Positions 8,943 through 16,750 of a stretch of 59,085 nucleotides of DNA are shown here, in pieces (the stretch's first letter is position 1; each line of letters starts with the position of its first letter). The notes below the pieces were generated by a model. It saw only the letters and a program-made list of their open reading frames with translations. It had not been told where the DNA came from and searched no databases. The stretch is from the NCBI RefSeq assembly GCF_012184385.1, contig NZ_VSRL01000029.1, positions 1-59,085 on the forward strand, read 5' to 3'. Source of the stretch: Lentzea indica. Lineage in GTDB: Bacteria > Actinomycetota > Actinomycetes > Mycobacteriales > Pseudonocardiaceae. The translations under genes and the position numbers were made by a program.

Positions 8943-9925
8943 ATGGCACTTCGGCAGGCGAGCGACTTCGCCCAGTTGTCGACCGAGATCAAGCAGGCTG
9001 GCCTGCTCGCCCGGCGGCGCGGTTACTACTTCGCCCGGATCGGGGCGAACCTCGTGGTGTACGCGGCGGCGTGGACGGCGTTCGCGCTGCTCGGCGACTC
9101 GTGGTGGCAGCTGGCGGTGGCCGTCGTCTTGGCGGTGATGACCACCCAGCTGGCGTTCATCGGGCACGACGCGGGGCACAAGCAGATCTTCGCCTCCAAG
9201 AGGTGGAACGAGATCGCCGGGTACGTCCACAGTGGATTGATCGGCGTCAGCTACGACTGGTGGGTCGGCAAGCACAGCCGGCACCACGCCAACCCGAACC
9301 ATGAGGACGAGGACCCGGACGTCGACATCTCGGTGCTGGCGTTCACGCAACGGCAGGGTGCCGCCAAGCGCGGGCCACTGCGGTGGATCGCCTCGCACCA
9401 GGCGGTGTTGTTCTTCCCGCTGCTGTTGCTCGAAGGCTTTGCGCTGCACTGGCATTCGATCAAGCACTCGGGACGTGAGCGCTACCTGATGATCGCGAAC
9501 GTCGTGGTGTACCTCGCCGTGGTGTTCTGGGTGCTCTCCCCCATGTACGCGATCGCGTTCGTGTTGGTGCATCAGGCGTTGTGGGGCCTGTACATGGGAT
9601 GTTCCTTTGCTCCCAACCACAAGGGCATGCCGGTGCTGTCCGCCGGGCACTCGCTGGACTTCCTGCGCAAGCAGGTGCTGACGTCCCGCAACGTCCGCGG
9701 CGGCTGGTTCGTCGACTTCCTGCTCGGCGGGCTTAACTACCAGATCGAGCACCACTTGTTCCCGAGCATGCCGCGGCCTCATCTGCGGCACGCGCAGTGA
9801 TCGTGAGCGAGTTCTGCCGTCAGCGCGGGATTTCCTATGCGCAGTGCGGGTTGTTCCGCTCGTACGGGTACGTGCTGGAGCACCTGCACGAGGTCGCGGC
9901 GCCGTTGCGGAAAGCACCGGTCTGA
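8943..9925 (+). CDS. Membrane fatty acid desaturase, frameshifted near its 3' end
   Basis: A di-iron acyl-lipid/acyl-CoA desaturase of the PF00487 family. All three histidine boxes are present: HDAGH (about residue 75), HSRHH (about 110) and QIEHH (about 265). Hydrophobic pairs lie between them. As read, translation stops at 9798-9800 just after SMPRPHLRHAQ. With one base added next to 9797 the frame continues as VIVSEFCRQRGISYAQCGLF to a TGA at 9923-9925, matching the usual desaturase C-terminus; the coordinates follow that reading. ATG 8943 (MALRQASDFA) has no ribosome binding site. An upstream ATG at 8910 is in frame and cannot be excluded. Confidence 0.85.
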
Positions 9926-9968
9926 TTCCCGCCAGACCTGGCCGGCTCGCTCGGCCAGGCTGGTCGGC

Positions 9969-10669
9969 ATGGGATCACTTGACGGAAAGGCCGCTCTGGT
10001 CACCGGCGGCAGCCGGGGCATCGGAGCGGCTGTGGCCGGGAAGCTCGCCGAACTGGGCGCGCGGGTCGCGGTCACGTACCAGAACACCAAGCCTGACAAC
10101 GTTCACGGCATCCGGGCGGACAGCGCCGATCCGGATGCCGTGGTGGCAGCTGTGGAGGAGACCGCGGCGGAGTTCGGGCGACTCGACGTGCTCGTGAACA
10201 ACGCCGCGGTGTTCCAGGTCGGGCCACTCGAAGAGCTCGGCCGGGAAGAGTTCGACCACACGATGGCCGTGAACGTGCGGGCACCGTTCCTCGCGGCGCG
10301 AGCAGCGGCACGGCACATGCGCGACGGCGGGCGAATCATCAGCATCGGCAGCAATGTGGCGGTTTACGCGCCGTTCCCCGGCTTCACGCTCTACTCGGCC
10401 AGCAAGACGGCGCTGATCGGCATGACGAAGGGCCTTGCGCGCGAGCTGGGTCCGTTGGGCATCACCGCGAACGTCGTGAACCCCGGTCCGACGGACACGG
10501 ACATGAACCCCGCGGACGGGCCGATGGCGGAGACGATTCGCGGGCTGACCGCGTTGGCCGTTACGGACGGCCTTCTGAGATCGCCGAACTGGTGGCGGCG
10601 CTGGCGGGAGACGCCGGTGCGTACGTCACCGGCGCGAGCATCAACGCTGACGGCGGGTTCACCGTCTGA
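9969..10669 (+). CDS. SDR-family NAD(P)-dependent oxidoreductase, frameshifted near its 3' end
   Basis: A classical short-chain dehydrogenase/reductase, similar to 3-oxoacyl-ACP reductases. The nucleotide-binding motif TGGSRGIG is at about residues 12-19, NNAA near 77, the catalytic Ser in SIGSNV near 128, and the YSASK motif near 142-146. As read, the frame is lost after RGLTAL. One extra base in the GGCC at 10556-10559 restores GRYGRPSEIAELVAALAGDA and the family ending TGASINADGGFTV with TGA at 10667-10669. The coordinates are those of the restored gene, about 233 residues. Substrate unknown. Confidence 0.85.
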
Positions 10670-10684
10670 TCAAGCCTCAAGCCC

Positions 10685-10719
10685 TCGAGGCCGGGTGCCC
10701 GCGGTGCACCCGGCCTCGA
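10685..10719. terminator. Bidirectional terminator with a 14-bp stem
   Basis: Perfect arms TCGAGGCCGGGTGC (10685-10698) and GCACCCGGCCTCGA (10706-10719) flank a 7-nt loop. It lies between the convergent SDR and P450 genes and directly abuts the P450 stop codon at 10721, so it can serve both. Confidence 0.85.
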
Positions 10720-10720
10720 A

Positions 10721-11926
10721 CTACGCCCAGGTCACCGGCAGGGCGTGGACACCGTAGATGTTCATGTCCGTCCTGAGCTTCACCTCACGGGCGGCCACGG
10801 CGAGCTCCAGCGTCGGGAAGCGGCGCAGGAGTCCCTCGAACCCGGCGCGCATCTCGATGCGAGCCAGCTGCTGGCCGAGGCACTGGTGGATGCCGTGCCC
10901 GAACGACAGGTGCCCGCGGGCGTTGCGGCGCACGTCCAACGTGTCGGGATTCTCGTATCGCTCCGGGTCGTGGTTGCCGGCCAGCAGCGACAGGATGACC
11001 GTCGAACCCTCGCGGATCGTCTCCCCGAAGAACTCGATGTCCTCGGCGGCGTAACGGAAGAAGACATCGGCGACGGCCAGGTAGCGCAGCAGTTCCTCGA
11101 CGGCGTCCGGGATCAGCTCCGGGTCCGAGCGCAGTGCGGCCATCTGTTCAGGGTGCTCCAGCAAGGCGAAGGTGCCCAGCGCCAGCATGTTCGCGGTGGT
11201 CTCGTGCCCGGCGAGCAGCAGCAGGAACGCCATGCCGGTGAGTTCCTCGAGGCTCAGGTCCTCGTCGCGGGCCAGGTCGGACAGCAGGTCGTCACCGGGT
11301 TCCGCGCGCTTGCTCGTGACCAGTTCGTACAGGTACGTGTGCATCGCCATGTACGCGGCCATCTTGTCCTCGAGGTTCACCTCCCGCTCCATGAACTTGG
11401 TGGAGTTGCCCTGGAACGTCTCGCGGTCCGCGTAAGGCACACCGAGCATTTCGCAGATCACCAGTGACGGCACCGGCAACGCGAACTCCTTGACCAGGTC
11501 GACCGGCGGAGTGAGCTTCGCCAGCTCGTCCAGCTGCCGTTCGGTGATCTCGATGATGCCCTCTTCGAGCGCCTTCATCCGCTTGACCGTGAACGCACCG
11601 GTGAGCTTGCGCCGCAACCGGGTGTGGTCCGGCGGGTCCATGCTGAGGAACAGCCCTGGCGTCTGCGGGGACGGCTCGGTCTGCTCCGGCATGCCCGGCG
11701 TCGGGAACGGCACATGCAGGATGCCGAGGTCCTGCCGGTTGCTGAACCTGGTGTCGGCCAAGGCTTGCCGGACGGCCTCGTAGCCGGTGACGAGCCAGCC
11801 CTCGTGGCCGTCGGGGAAAAGCATGGGGCTGATCGGACGGGCCGACCGCAGCTCGGTGATCCGGCTGGGCGGGTCGAACGGGGTGACGTCGCGATCCATG
11901 GGCAGGCCGTGCTGAACTTCAGTCAT
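10721..11926 (-). CDS. Cytochrome P450
   Basis: A soluble bacterial class I P450 of 401 residues in the CYP105/CYP107 range. The I-helix oxygen-activation motif is LLLAGHETTANM (about 240), the K-helix ExxR is EELLRY (about 285), and the heme-cysteine loop is FGHGIHQCLGQQLARIE (about 345). ATG 11926 follows GGAGAG. It is the last gene of a minus-strand operon, 14 bases after the ABC permease gene. No ferredoxin or ferredoxin reductase is adjacent. A role in modifying or detoxifying the compound handled by the transporter is inferred from the operon only. Confidence 0.92.
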   Translation of the reverse strand: MTEVQHGLPMDRDVTPFDPPSRITELRSARPISPMLFPDGHEGWLVTGYEAVRQALADTRFSNRQDLGILHVPFPTPGMPEQTEPSPQTPGLFLSMDPPDHTRLRRKLTGAFTVKRMKALEEGIIEITERQLDELAKLTPPVDLVKEFALPVPSLVICEMLGVPYADRETFQGNSTKFMEREVNLEDKMAAYMAMHTYLYELVTSKRAEPGDDLLSDLARDEDLSLEELTGMAFLLLLAGHETTANMLALGTFALLEHPEQMAALRSDPELIPDAVEELLRYLAVADVFFRYAAEDIEFFGETIREGSTVILSLLAGNHDPERYENPDTLDVRRNARGHLSFGHGIHQCLGQQLARIEMRAGFEGLLRRFPTLELAVAAREVKLRTDMNIYGVHALPVTWA

Positions 11927-11940
11927 CGCGGTGTCTCTCC

Positions 11941-12723
11941 TCAACGGGTGGATTCGCGGTTGAACAGCTTCTTGGACCAGAAGTAGCCGCCGAACCCGAT
12001 GACGGCGCACCAGCCCAGCGCGATGAAGCCGCTGTTGCCGATCGGCGTGCCCATCAGCAGGCCGCGCAGTGCGTCGATGAACGGGGTGAACGGCTGGTAC
12101 TCGGCGAACCAGCGCAGCACCGTCGGCATCGAGTCGGTCGGCACGAAACCGTTGCCGAAGAACGGAAGCAGGATCAGCGGCAGGCCGACGTTGCTCGACG
12201 ACTCGACGGACTTGCTCGCCAGTCCGAGCGCGGCGGAGAACCAGATGAGCGCGAAGGCCATGGCCACCAGCAGACCGGCCAGCGCGAGCCAGTCGACCAG
12301 ACTCGCCTGCGGCCGGAAGCCGATGGCCACCGCGACGCCGAAGACGAACGTCATGGCGAGGACCGTCTGGACCAGGCTGCCGACGACGTGTCCCGTTAGG
12401 ACGGACACCCTGGCGATCGCCATGGTGCGGAAGCGATCCACGATACCTTCGGTCATGTCCATCGCGATCGAGATGGACGTGCCCTGCACCGCGGCGGTGA
12501 TTGCCATCAGGATGATCGTCGGCGTGACGTAGTTGAGGTACTCCGCACGTCCACCGGACGGTCCGCCGAGCCCGGCGCCGAGCGTGCCGCCGAAGACGTA
12601 GACGAACAGCAGCAGGAAGACGACCGGCATGATCAGGAGCTGGAACGTCATCGACGGATAGCGGATCATGCGCTTGAGGTTGCGCCGCACCATCGTCGCC
12701 GAGTCGGTCAGTGCGTAAGTCAT
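11941..12723 (-). CDS. ABC-2 type transporter permease (DrrB-like)
   Basis: A 260-residue integral membrane protein with six predicted helices, including FQLLIMPVVFLLLFVYVFGG, ILMAITAAVQGTSI and PLILLPFFGNGFVP. The ABC-2 motif region FRTMAIARVSVLTGHVVGSL and the late segment WFAEYQPFTPFIDALRGLLM are characteristic of daunorubicin-type exporters. Its ATG overlaps the TGA of the ATPase gene as ATGA, so the two subunits should be coupled. It should form the membrane half of a two-gene drug or lipid exporter. Substrate not predictable. Confidence 0.92.
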   Translation of the reverse strand: MTYALTDSATMVRRNLKRMIRYPSMTFQLLIMPVVFLLLFVYVFGGTLGAGLGGPSGGRAEYLNYVTPTIILMAITAAVQGTSISIAMDMTEGIVDRFRTMAIARVSVLTGHVVGSLVQTVLAMTFVFGVAVAIGFRPQASLVDWLALAGLLVAMAFALIWFSAALGLASKSVESSSNVGLPLILLPFFGNGFVPTDSMPTVLRWFAEYQPFTPFIDALRGLLMGTPIGNSGFIALGWCAVIGFGGYFWSKKLFNRESTR

Positions 12724-13655
12724 TGCTGTGTCACCTTTTCAGGGTTTCCGGTGAGGGCGAGGAAGACGTCGTCGAGGTCCGGGGTGTGCATGCTGAGCGA
12801 GTCGACCAGGACCGAGTTCTCGTCGAGCCTGTCGAGCAACGCCTTGAGCGAACCGACGCTGCCGTCGTTCGGCACGCGCAGGGCGAGCGCTTCACCGTCA
12901 CGAGAGGCGTTGGCCACGATCCGGGTGGCGGCCTCGAGGTGCCGGGGATCGGTGAACTGCAGCAGGACGTGACCGCCGGGGATGCGCCGCTTGAGCTCGT
13001 CCGCGGTGCCCTCGGCGACGATCTTCCCGTGGTCCAGCACCGCGATCCGGTCGGCGAGCTCGTCGGCCTCCTCCAGGTACTGGGTGGTGAGGAAGATCGT
13101 GACGCCGCTCGCCACCAGCTGCCGCACGATCTGCCACATGGTGCGGCGGCTGCGCGGGTCGAGGCCGGTGGTCGGCTCGTCCAGGAAGATCACCTGTGGT
13201 GACCCGACCAGCGTCATGGCCAGGTCGAGCCGGCGCCGCATGCCGCCGGAGTAGGTCGACGCGGACTTGTCGGCCGCGTCGGCCAGGTCGAACTGCTCCA
13301 GCAACTGCTCGATCTTGCGCCTGCCCTCCGCCTTGCCGAGGTGGTGCAGGTCGGACATCAGCTTCAGGTTCTCGCGGCCCGTCATCAGGTTGTCGACGGC
13401 GGAGAACTGGCCGGTGACGCCGATAGCGGCGCGGACGGCGTTGGGATCACGCGCCACGTCGTGGCCCGCGACGGACGCACTGCCGCCGTCCGCGCGAATC
13501 AACGTGGAGAGGATCTTGACGGTGGTGGTCTTGCCGGCGCCGTTCGCGCCGAGCAACGAAAAGACGGTGCCGCGCTGGACGTTCAGATCGACGCCCTTGA
13601 GCACGACGTGGTCGCCGTAGGACCGGCGCAGGCCGGTTGCCTTGATCGCGTTCAT
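12720..13655 (-). CDS. ABC transporter ATP-binding protein (DrrA-like)
   Basis: A 311-residue ATPase. Walker A is GANGAGKTTT (about residues 36-45), the signature is TYSGGMRRRLDLAM (about 135), Walker B is VIFLDEPTTGLDPRSR (about 157), and the switch region is TTQYLEEADELADRIAV. A C-terminal extension of about 90 residues ending PDLDDVFLALTGNPEK is typical of DrrA-type daunorubicin-resistance ATPases. ATG 13655 lies 10 bases after the DUF4097 gene, and the downstream permease overlaps by four bases. It powers the exporter. Confidence 0.93.
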   Translation of the reverse strand: MNAIKATGLRRSYGDHVVLKGVDLNVQRGTVFSLLGANGAGKTTTVKILSTLIRADGGSASVAGHDVARDPNAVRAAIGVTGQFSAVDNLMTGRENLKLMSDLHHLGKAEGRRKIEQLLEQFDLADAADKSASTYSGGMRRRLDLAMTLVGSPQVIFLDEPTTGLDPRSRRTMWQIVRQLVASGVTIFLTTQYLEEADELADRIAVLDHGKIVAEGTADELKRRIPGGHVLLQFTDPRHLEAATRIVANASRDGEALALRVPNDGSVGSLKALLDRLDENSVLVDSLSMHTPDLDDVFLALTGNPEKVTQQ

Positions 13656-13665
13656 GGAGTTCCCC

Positions 13666-14508
13666 TCAGGAACGGCGGACGGTGATGTCGCCGAAGGACG
13701 TGTGGGCGGTGACCTTGACGGTCTCCATGGAGTTGCCGGGGCCGTCGCTGCCCTCGAGCGCGCTGTCCACGCGGCCGAACCCGGTCGTGACGTCGAGCCA
13801 CGCGGCGGTGCCCTGGGCGATCCCGACCTCGATGCTGCCCATCGCGGTGCTGAACGTGGCGGTGTCGCGCACGACCTCGCCGACGCTGATGGAACCCATG
13901 GCGGTCTTGGCGTCCACCAACGCACCGACCCGTTCGGCGGCGATGTCGCCGTTGGCCGCGCGCACCCTCAGCTCACCCTCGACCGTGCCGATCTCGGTGT
14001 TGCCGTTGGAGTTCTTGACGGTCAGCGAACCGGCGACGGAGCCGATGCGGATGCTGCCGCTGCCGGACTTGACCTCGGCGTTGCCCGTGACCGCCCCGAC
14101 GTGGACCTGACCCGCACCGGTGTCGACCTTCAGCGGGCCGGTCCGGTCGAGGTGGATGTTTCCCGCCGACATGTCGACCTCGGTCTCCCCCAGCACGCCG
14201 GAGGTGCGGGTGCTGCCCGCCGACACGTCGGCGTCCACCTTCGATCCGGTCGGAAGCTCGATCACCACGTCGACCGACCTGGTCTTCTTGGAGAAGTCGA
14301 ACGTCCGCTTCGGTCCGCGGACGGTCAGCGTGCCGTCCGCGTAGTCGACGCGCGTCTTCTGCGCGGCCTCGACGTCGGAGGAGTCGGAGGAGTCGGAGGG
14401 CCGCACCTCGACCGAGGTGTCGGTGCGGTCGCTCGCGACGATCTGGACGTAGCCCGCATAGATGTCGAGCAGTACGGAAATCGGTTGTGGCGTTTCGTAA
14501 GAAGGCAT
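13666..14508 (-). CDS. DUF4097 beta-strand repeat protein
   Basis: A 280-residue protein made of short beta-strand repeats of the type GxV...TxxGx..., for example ADVSAGSTRTSGVLGETEVD, VDTGAGQVHVGAVTGNAEVK and AKTAMGSISVGEV. This is the DUF4097/adhesin-like right-handed beta-helix pattern. No signal peptide or transmembrane segment is visible, so it is probably cytoplasmic. It is the second gene of the ribbon-helix-helix/ABC/P450 operon. DUF4097 genes next to DrrAB-type transporters are common in actinomycetes, but their role is not established. Confidence 0.88.
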   Translation of the reverse strand: MPSYETPQPISVLLDIYAGYVQIVASDRTDTSVEVRPSDSSDSSDVEAAQKTRVDYADGTLTVRGPKRTFDFSKKTRSVDVVIELPTGSKVDADVSAGSTRTSGVLGETEVDMSAGNIHLDRTGPLKVDTGAGQVHVGAVTGNAEVKSGSGSIRIGSVAGSLTVKNSNGNTEIGTVEGELRVRAANGDIAAERVGALVDAKTAMGSISVGEVVRDTATFSTAMGSIEVGIAQGTAAWLDVTTGFGRVDSALEGSDGPGNSMETVKVTAHTSFGDITVRRS

Positions 14509-14540
14509 GGCTGTCCCCTCAGAAGGTGTCGGTGGAACAT

Positions 14541-14555
14541 CCCCGCAGGTCGGGG
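14541..14555. terminator. Small hairpin between the ribbon-helix-helix and DUF4097 genes
   Basis: CCCCG (14541-14545) and CGGGG (14551-14555) form a 5-bp G/C stem with a 5-nt loop in the 69-bp gap inside the operon. It may attenuate read-through or stabilise a transcript end. The structure is short and could be chance at this base composition. Confidence 0.25.
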
Positions 14556-14577
14556 CGATGTGGTGAACGTGCTGGGG

Positions 14578-15102
14578 TTAGCGGACCCAGCCGACGAAAC
14601 GCTGGGAGGCGGGGACGCCTCCGGTCCGCGGTTCGGGGCCGGATTCACGCTTCGGGCCGAGCTGGGCCGACGCGGCGCGGACGAGCCACGCGTTGACCGA
14701 GCGGCCCTCCTTGGCAGCGGCCTCGTCGATCGCCGCCTTGAGCTGCTCGGGCAGGCGGACGTTGATGCGCACGGTGGAGCCGTCCTCGAAGCCGGCCGCC
14801 ACGTCCTCGGCGGGGGCCGCGGCGACGGGCTCCGGCGTGGCGTCGGCCGGCTGCTCGACCGTCCGGCGCGTCACGACGAACTTCGGGTCACGACCCCGCA
14901 GCAGCACCTGCACCGAGTCCGGCGCCAGGTCCGCGGTGATCTCGTCGGCGGCGGCGGACAGCGCCTCGAGCAGCGCCAGCCGGATCGCCGACTCCATCGA
15001 CACGGTCAACCGCTCGACCAGCGCGCTTGCCTCGTCACCACCGGTCTCGACGGCGGTCAGCAGTTCGCGGCCGAGCGAAGCCACGTACGGGGTCAGATCC
15101 AT
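14578..15102 (-). CDS. Ribbon-helix-helix (Arc/CopG-type) DNA-binding protein
   Basis: A 174-residue protein. Residues 1-75 are helical and acidic, with alternating hydrophobic positions (LVERLTVSMESAIRLALLEA), probably for oligomerisation or sensing. An Ala/Pro/Glu linker follows, then a C-terminal ribbon-helix-helix at about 109-148 with the strand VRINVRLPE and helices LKAAIDEAAAKEG and VNAWLVRAASAQL. It is the first gene of the DUF4097/ABC/P450 operon. A CATAGT element 6 bp before the ATG at 15102 suggests leaderless transcription. The phased repeats around that promoter make autoregulation likely, though this is inferred. Confidence 0.82.
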   Translation of the reverse strand: MDLTPYVASLGRELLTAVETGGDEASALVERLTVSMESAIRLALLEALSAAADEITADLAPDSVQVLLRGRDPKFVVTRRTVEQPADATPEPVAAAPAEDVAAGFEDGSTVRINVRLPEQLKAAIDEAAAKEGRSVNAWLVRAASAQLGPKRESGPEPRTGGVPASQRFVGWVR

Positions 15103-15170
15103 GGCACCACTATGGCACACCGTGGCACCACCAGCAAGCATTTCTGGCTCAGCATGGCATCATTTTGGCT
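15102..15170. promoter_or_regulatory. Phased TGGC repeat operator at the ribbon-helix-helix operon promoter
   Basis: TGGCA or TGGCT begins at 15102, 15113, 15123, 15145, 15155 and 15166. The spacings are 11, 10, 22, 10 and 11 bp, so all copies fall on the same face of the helix. The first copy overlaps the start codon, and a candidate -10 box (CATAGT on the minus strand, 15108-15113) lies within the array. Ribbon-helix-helix proteins typically bind short tandem half-sites cooperatively, so this is a good candidate operator for the adjacent protein. Confidence 0.6.
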
Positions 15171-15187
15171 CACCGCAGGTCAGAGGC

Positions 15188-15757
15188 CTAGTCGAGGAAG
15201 GTGACCGTCTCCGTGAGGGGTGCACGGCCCGTGCGTGGCTCAACCAAAGCCCGGTCCTCGTACCCGATCGACATGCCACAGAAGAGGACGAGCTCGTCCG
15301 GTGGCGCCACGATCTCCGCGACAGAGGCGTTGAACTTCGCCCACGCCATCTGCGGGCAGCTGTGCAGCCCCTCCTCGCGGAGCAGCAGCATCACGGTCTG
15401 CAGGTACATGCCGACGTCGGACCACTGAGGCGAGCCCATGCCGCGGTTGATGTAGCAGAACAGTGCGGCGGGTGGGCCGAAGCAGTCCCAGTTCGCTGAC
15501 GCGGCCCGCTGCCGCGCCTCCCAGTCCTCGCGGGCGATCCCGAGGGCGCCGTAGCGCTGCGCACCGAAGGCCGAGCGCCGTTCGCGATACGGGGTCTTCA
15601 ACTCGGGCGGGTACTGCTGGTACTCCGCGTCGTCCCACGGGTCACCGGTAGCCAGGCGTTCGGCGGTGCACTTCTTGAGCTCCACCAACGGTTGTCCCGT
15701 TACCACGTAGAGGTGCCACGGCTGGATGTTCGACCCGGACGGCGCCCAGGCCGCGGG
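15188..15757 (-). pseudogene. Nitroreductase, 5'-truncated
   Basis: An FMN-dependent nitroreductase-family gene. Family sequence begins abruptly at AAWAPSGSNIQPWHLYVVTG, which normally lies about 30 residues into the protein. The conserved C-terminal parts are present (GMGSPQWSDVGMYLQTVMLL, SCPQMAWAKFNASVAE, LVLFCGMSIGYED). The first helix with its RRS/R FMN-phosphate contact is missing. Upstream of 15757 the frame continues only as the reverse complement of the neighbouring azoreductase, up to 15826. The original start is therefore lost, and the gene is probably inactive. It meets an equally truncated divergent gene at about 15757-15763. Confidence 0.72.
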
Positions 15758-15762
15758 ACCTG

Positions 15763-16276
15763 GGAGGAACAGCACCCGAACGGCACCGTGATCCACCGCG
15801 ACCTCGCCGCCGAACCCGTGCCGCACATCACCGCCGACGGCTACAGCCGGCGGGACTCCGCCGCGTTCGAGGCCAGGCTGCGGTTGATCGAGGAACTGGA
15901 GCGCGCGGACGCCGTCCTGATCGGCGCCCCGATGTACAACTACGCGATCCCGTCGACGCTCAAAGCGTGGCTGGACAACGTGATCCTGCTCGGCCGCACG
16001 TCCGGTGAGAGCCCGTCCTGCAAGGGCAAGCCGGTCACCGTGGTCGCCAGCCGGGGTGGTTCCTACGAGCCGGGAACCCCGCGCGAGGGTTTCGAGTTCG
16101 TGCGGAACTACCTGGAGGCGGTGCTCGTGGGCAGCCTCGGGATGGACGTCGGCTTCATCGTCCCCGAACTCACGATGGCGCCCCGCAACCCCGCCATGGC
16201 CGCCTTGATCCCGCTCGTCGAAGCGTCTCGTGAGCGCGCCTTCGAGGAGGCGGTCGTCAAAGCCAAGATGCTCTAA
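15763..16276 (+). pseudogene. FMN-dependent NADH-azoreductase (AzoR/AcpD-like), 5'-truncated
   Basis: A flavodoxin-fold NAD(P)H:quinone/azo reductase. Family sequence starts at WEEQHPNGTVIHRDLAAEPV and continues with ADAVLIGAPMYNYAIPSTLK, DNVILLGRT and VASRGGSYEPGTPREGFEFV. The normal first ~30 residues, which include the first beta-strand and the S-x-R-x-x-S FMN-phosphate loop, are absent. Sequence to the left is nitroreductase antisense, and the only in-frame starts there (TTG 15692) have no support. Its stop overlaps the stop of the convergent MarR gene by four bases (16273-16276). Confidence 0.72.
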
Positions 16277-16740
16277 TTCTCGGGATGGGCGAGCTTGGTC
16301 AGCAGTTCCTCGAGCTGATCACGCTCGCCGGGCTCGAGGACGGCCTCCAGCCGTTCGGACAGCGGTCTCGCCGCCACGTGGCTCGCGTCGAACAGCTCGA
16401 TGCCCGCCGGGGTGATCTCCACCGCCCGCGCCCGCCGGTCCCCTGGAACGGCCTTGCGCACGGCCAGCCCCTTGCGCTCCAGGTCGTCCACGACCCGCAT
16501 GATCCCGGCCTTGTCCGTGCCCGTCGCCTGCGCCAGGTCGCGCTGCAGCGTGGGCCCGTTGTTGACCAGCTCCATCAGCACGGCGAAGTGCCGCAGCTCG
16601 ATGCCGAGCGGCCGCAACGCCTCCCCCATCACCGCGGCCGCGCGCCAGTGCGCCCGGCGCAGCAACAACCCCAGCGCGAACGGCGACACGTCTCCTGGAC
16701 GGTCGGTCGCGCGCACGGGGTCGGTGGCCATGAGCGGCAT
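16273..16740 (-). CDS. MarR-family transcriptional regulator
   Basis: A 155-residue winged-helix repressor. FALGLLLRRAHWRAAAVMGE forms the dimerisation helix, followed by the helix-turn-helix LQRDLAQATGTDKAGIMRVV and the wing DLERKGLAVRKAVPGDRRAR (about 80-110). ATG 16740 and ATG 16731 are both possible starts and neither has a clear ribosome binding site. It converges on the truncated azoreductase. MarR proteins often control such flavin reductases, so it may be the regulator left behind after loss of its targets. Confidence 0.88.
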   Translation of the reverse strand: MPLMATDPVRATDRPGDVSPFALGLLLRRAHWRAAAVMGEALRPLGIELRHFAVLMELVNNGPTLQRDLAQATGTDKAGIMRVVDDLERKGLAVRKAVPGDRRARAVEITPAGIELFDASHVAARPLSERLEAVLEPGERDQLEELLTKLAHPEN

Positions 16741-16750
16741 GCTACCGAGG

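Noticed and set aside
806-10669. Programmed ribosomal frameshifting in the LLM, PobA-like, desaturase and SDR genes
   Set aside because: No slippery heptamer with a downstream structure is evident. Unrelated housekeeping-type families sharing the same defect fits missing bases better.
13642-15204. 520-residue plus-strand open frame across the DUF4097 and ribbon-helix-helix genes
   Set aside because: Antisense artefact of repetitive high-GC coding sequence. It crosses two well-supported genes and their promoter and has Arg/Gly/Asp-rich composition.
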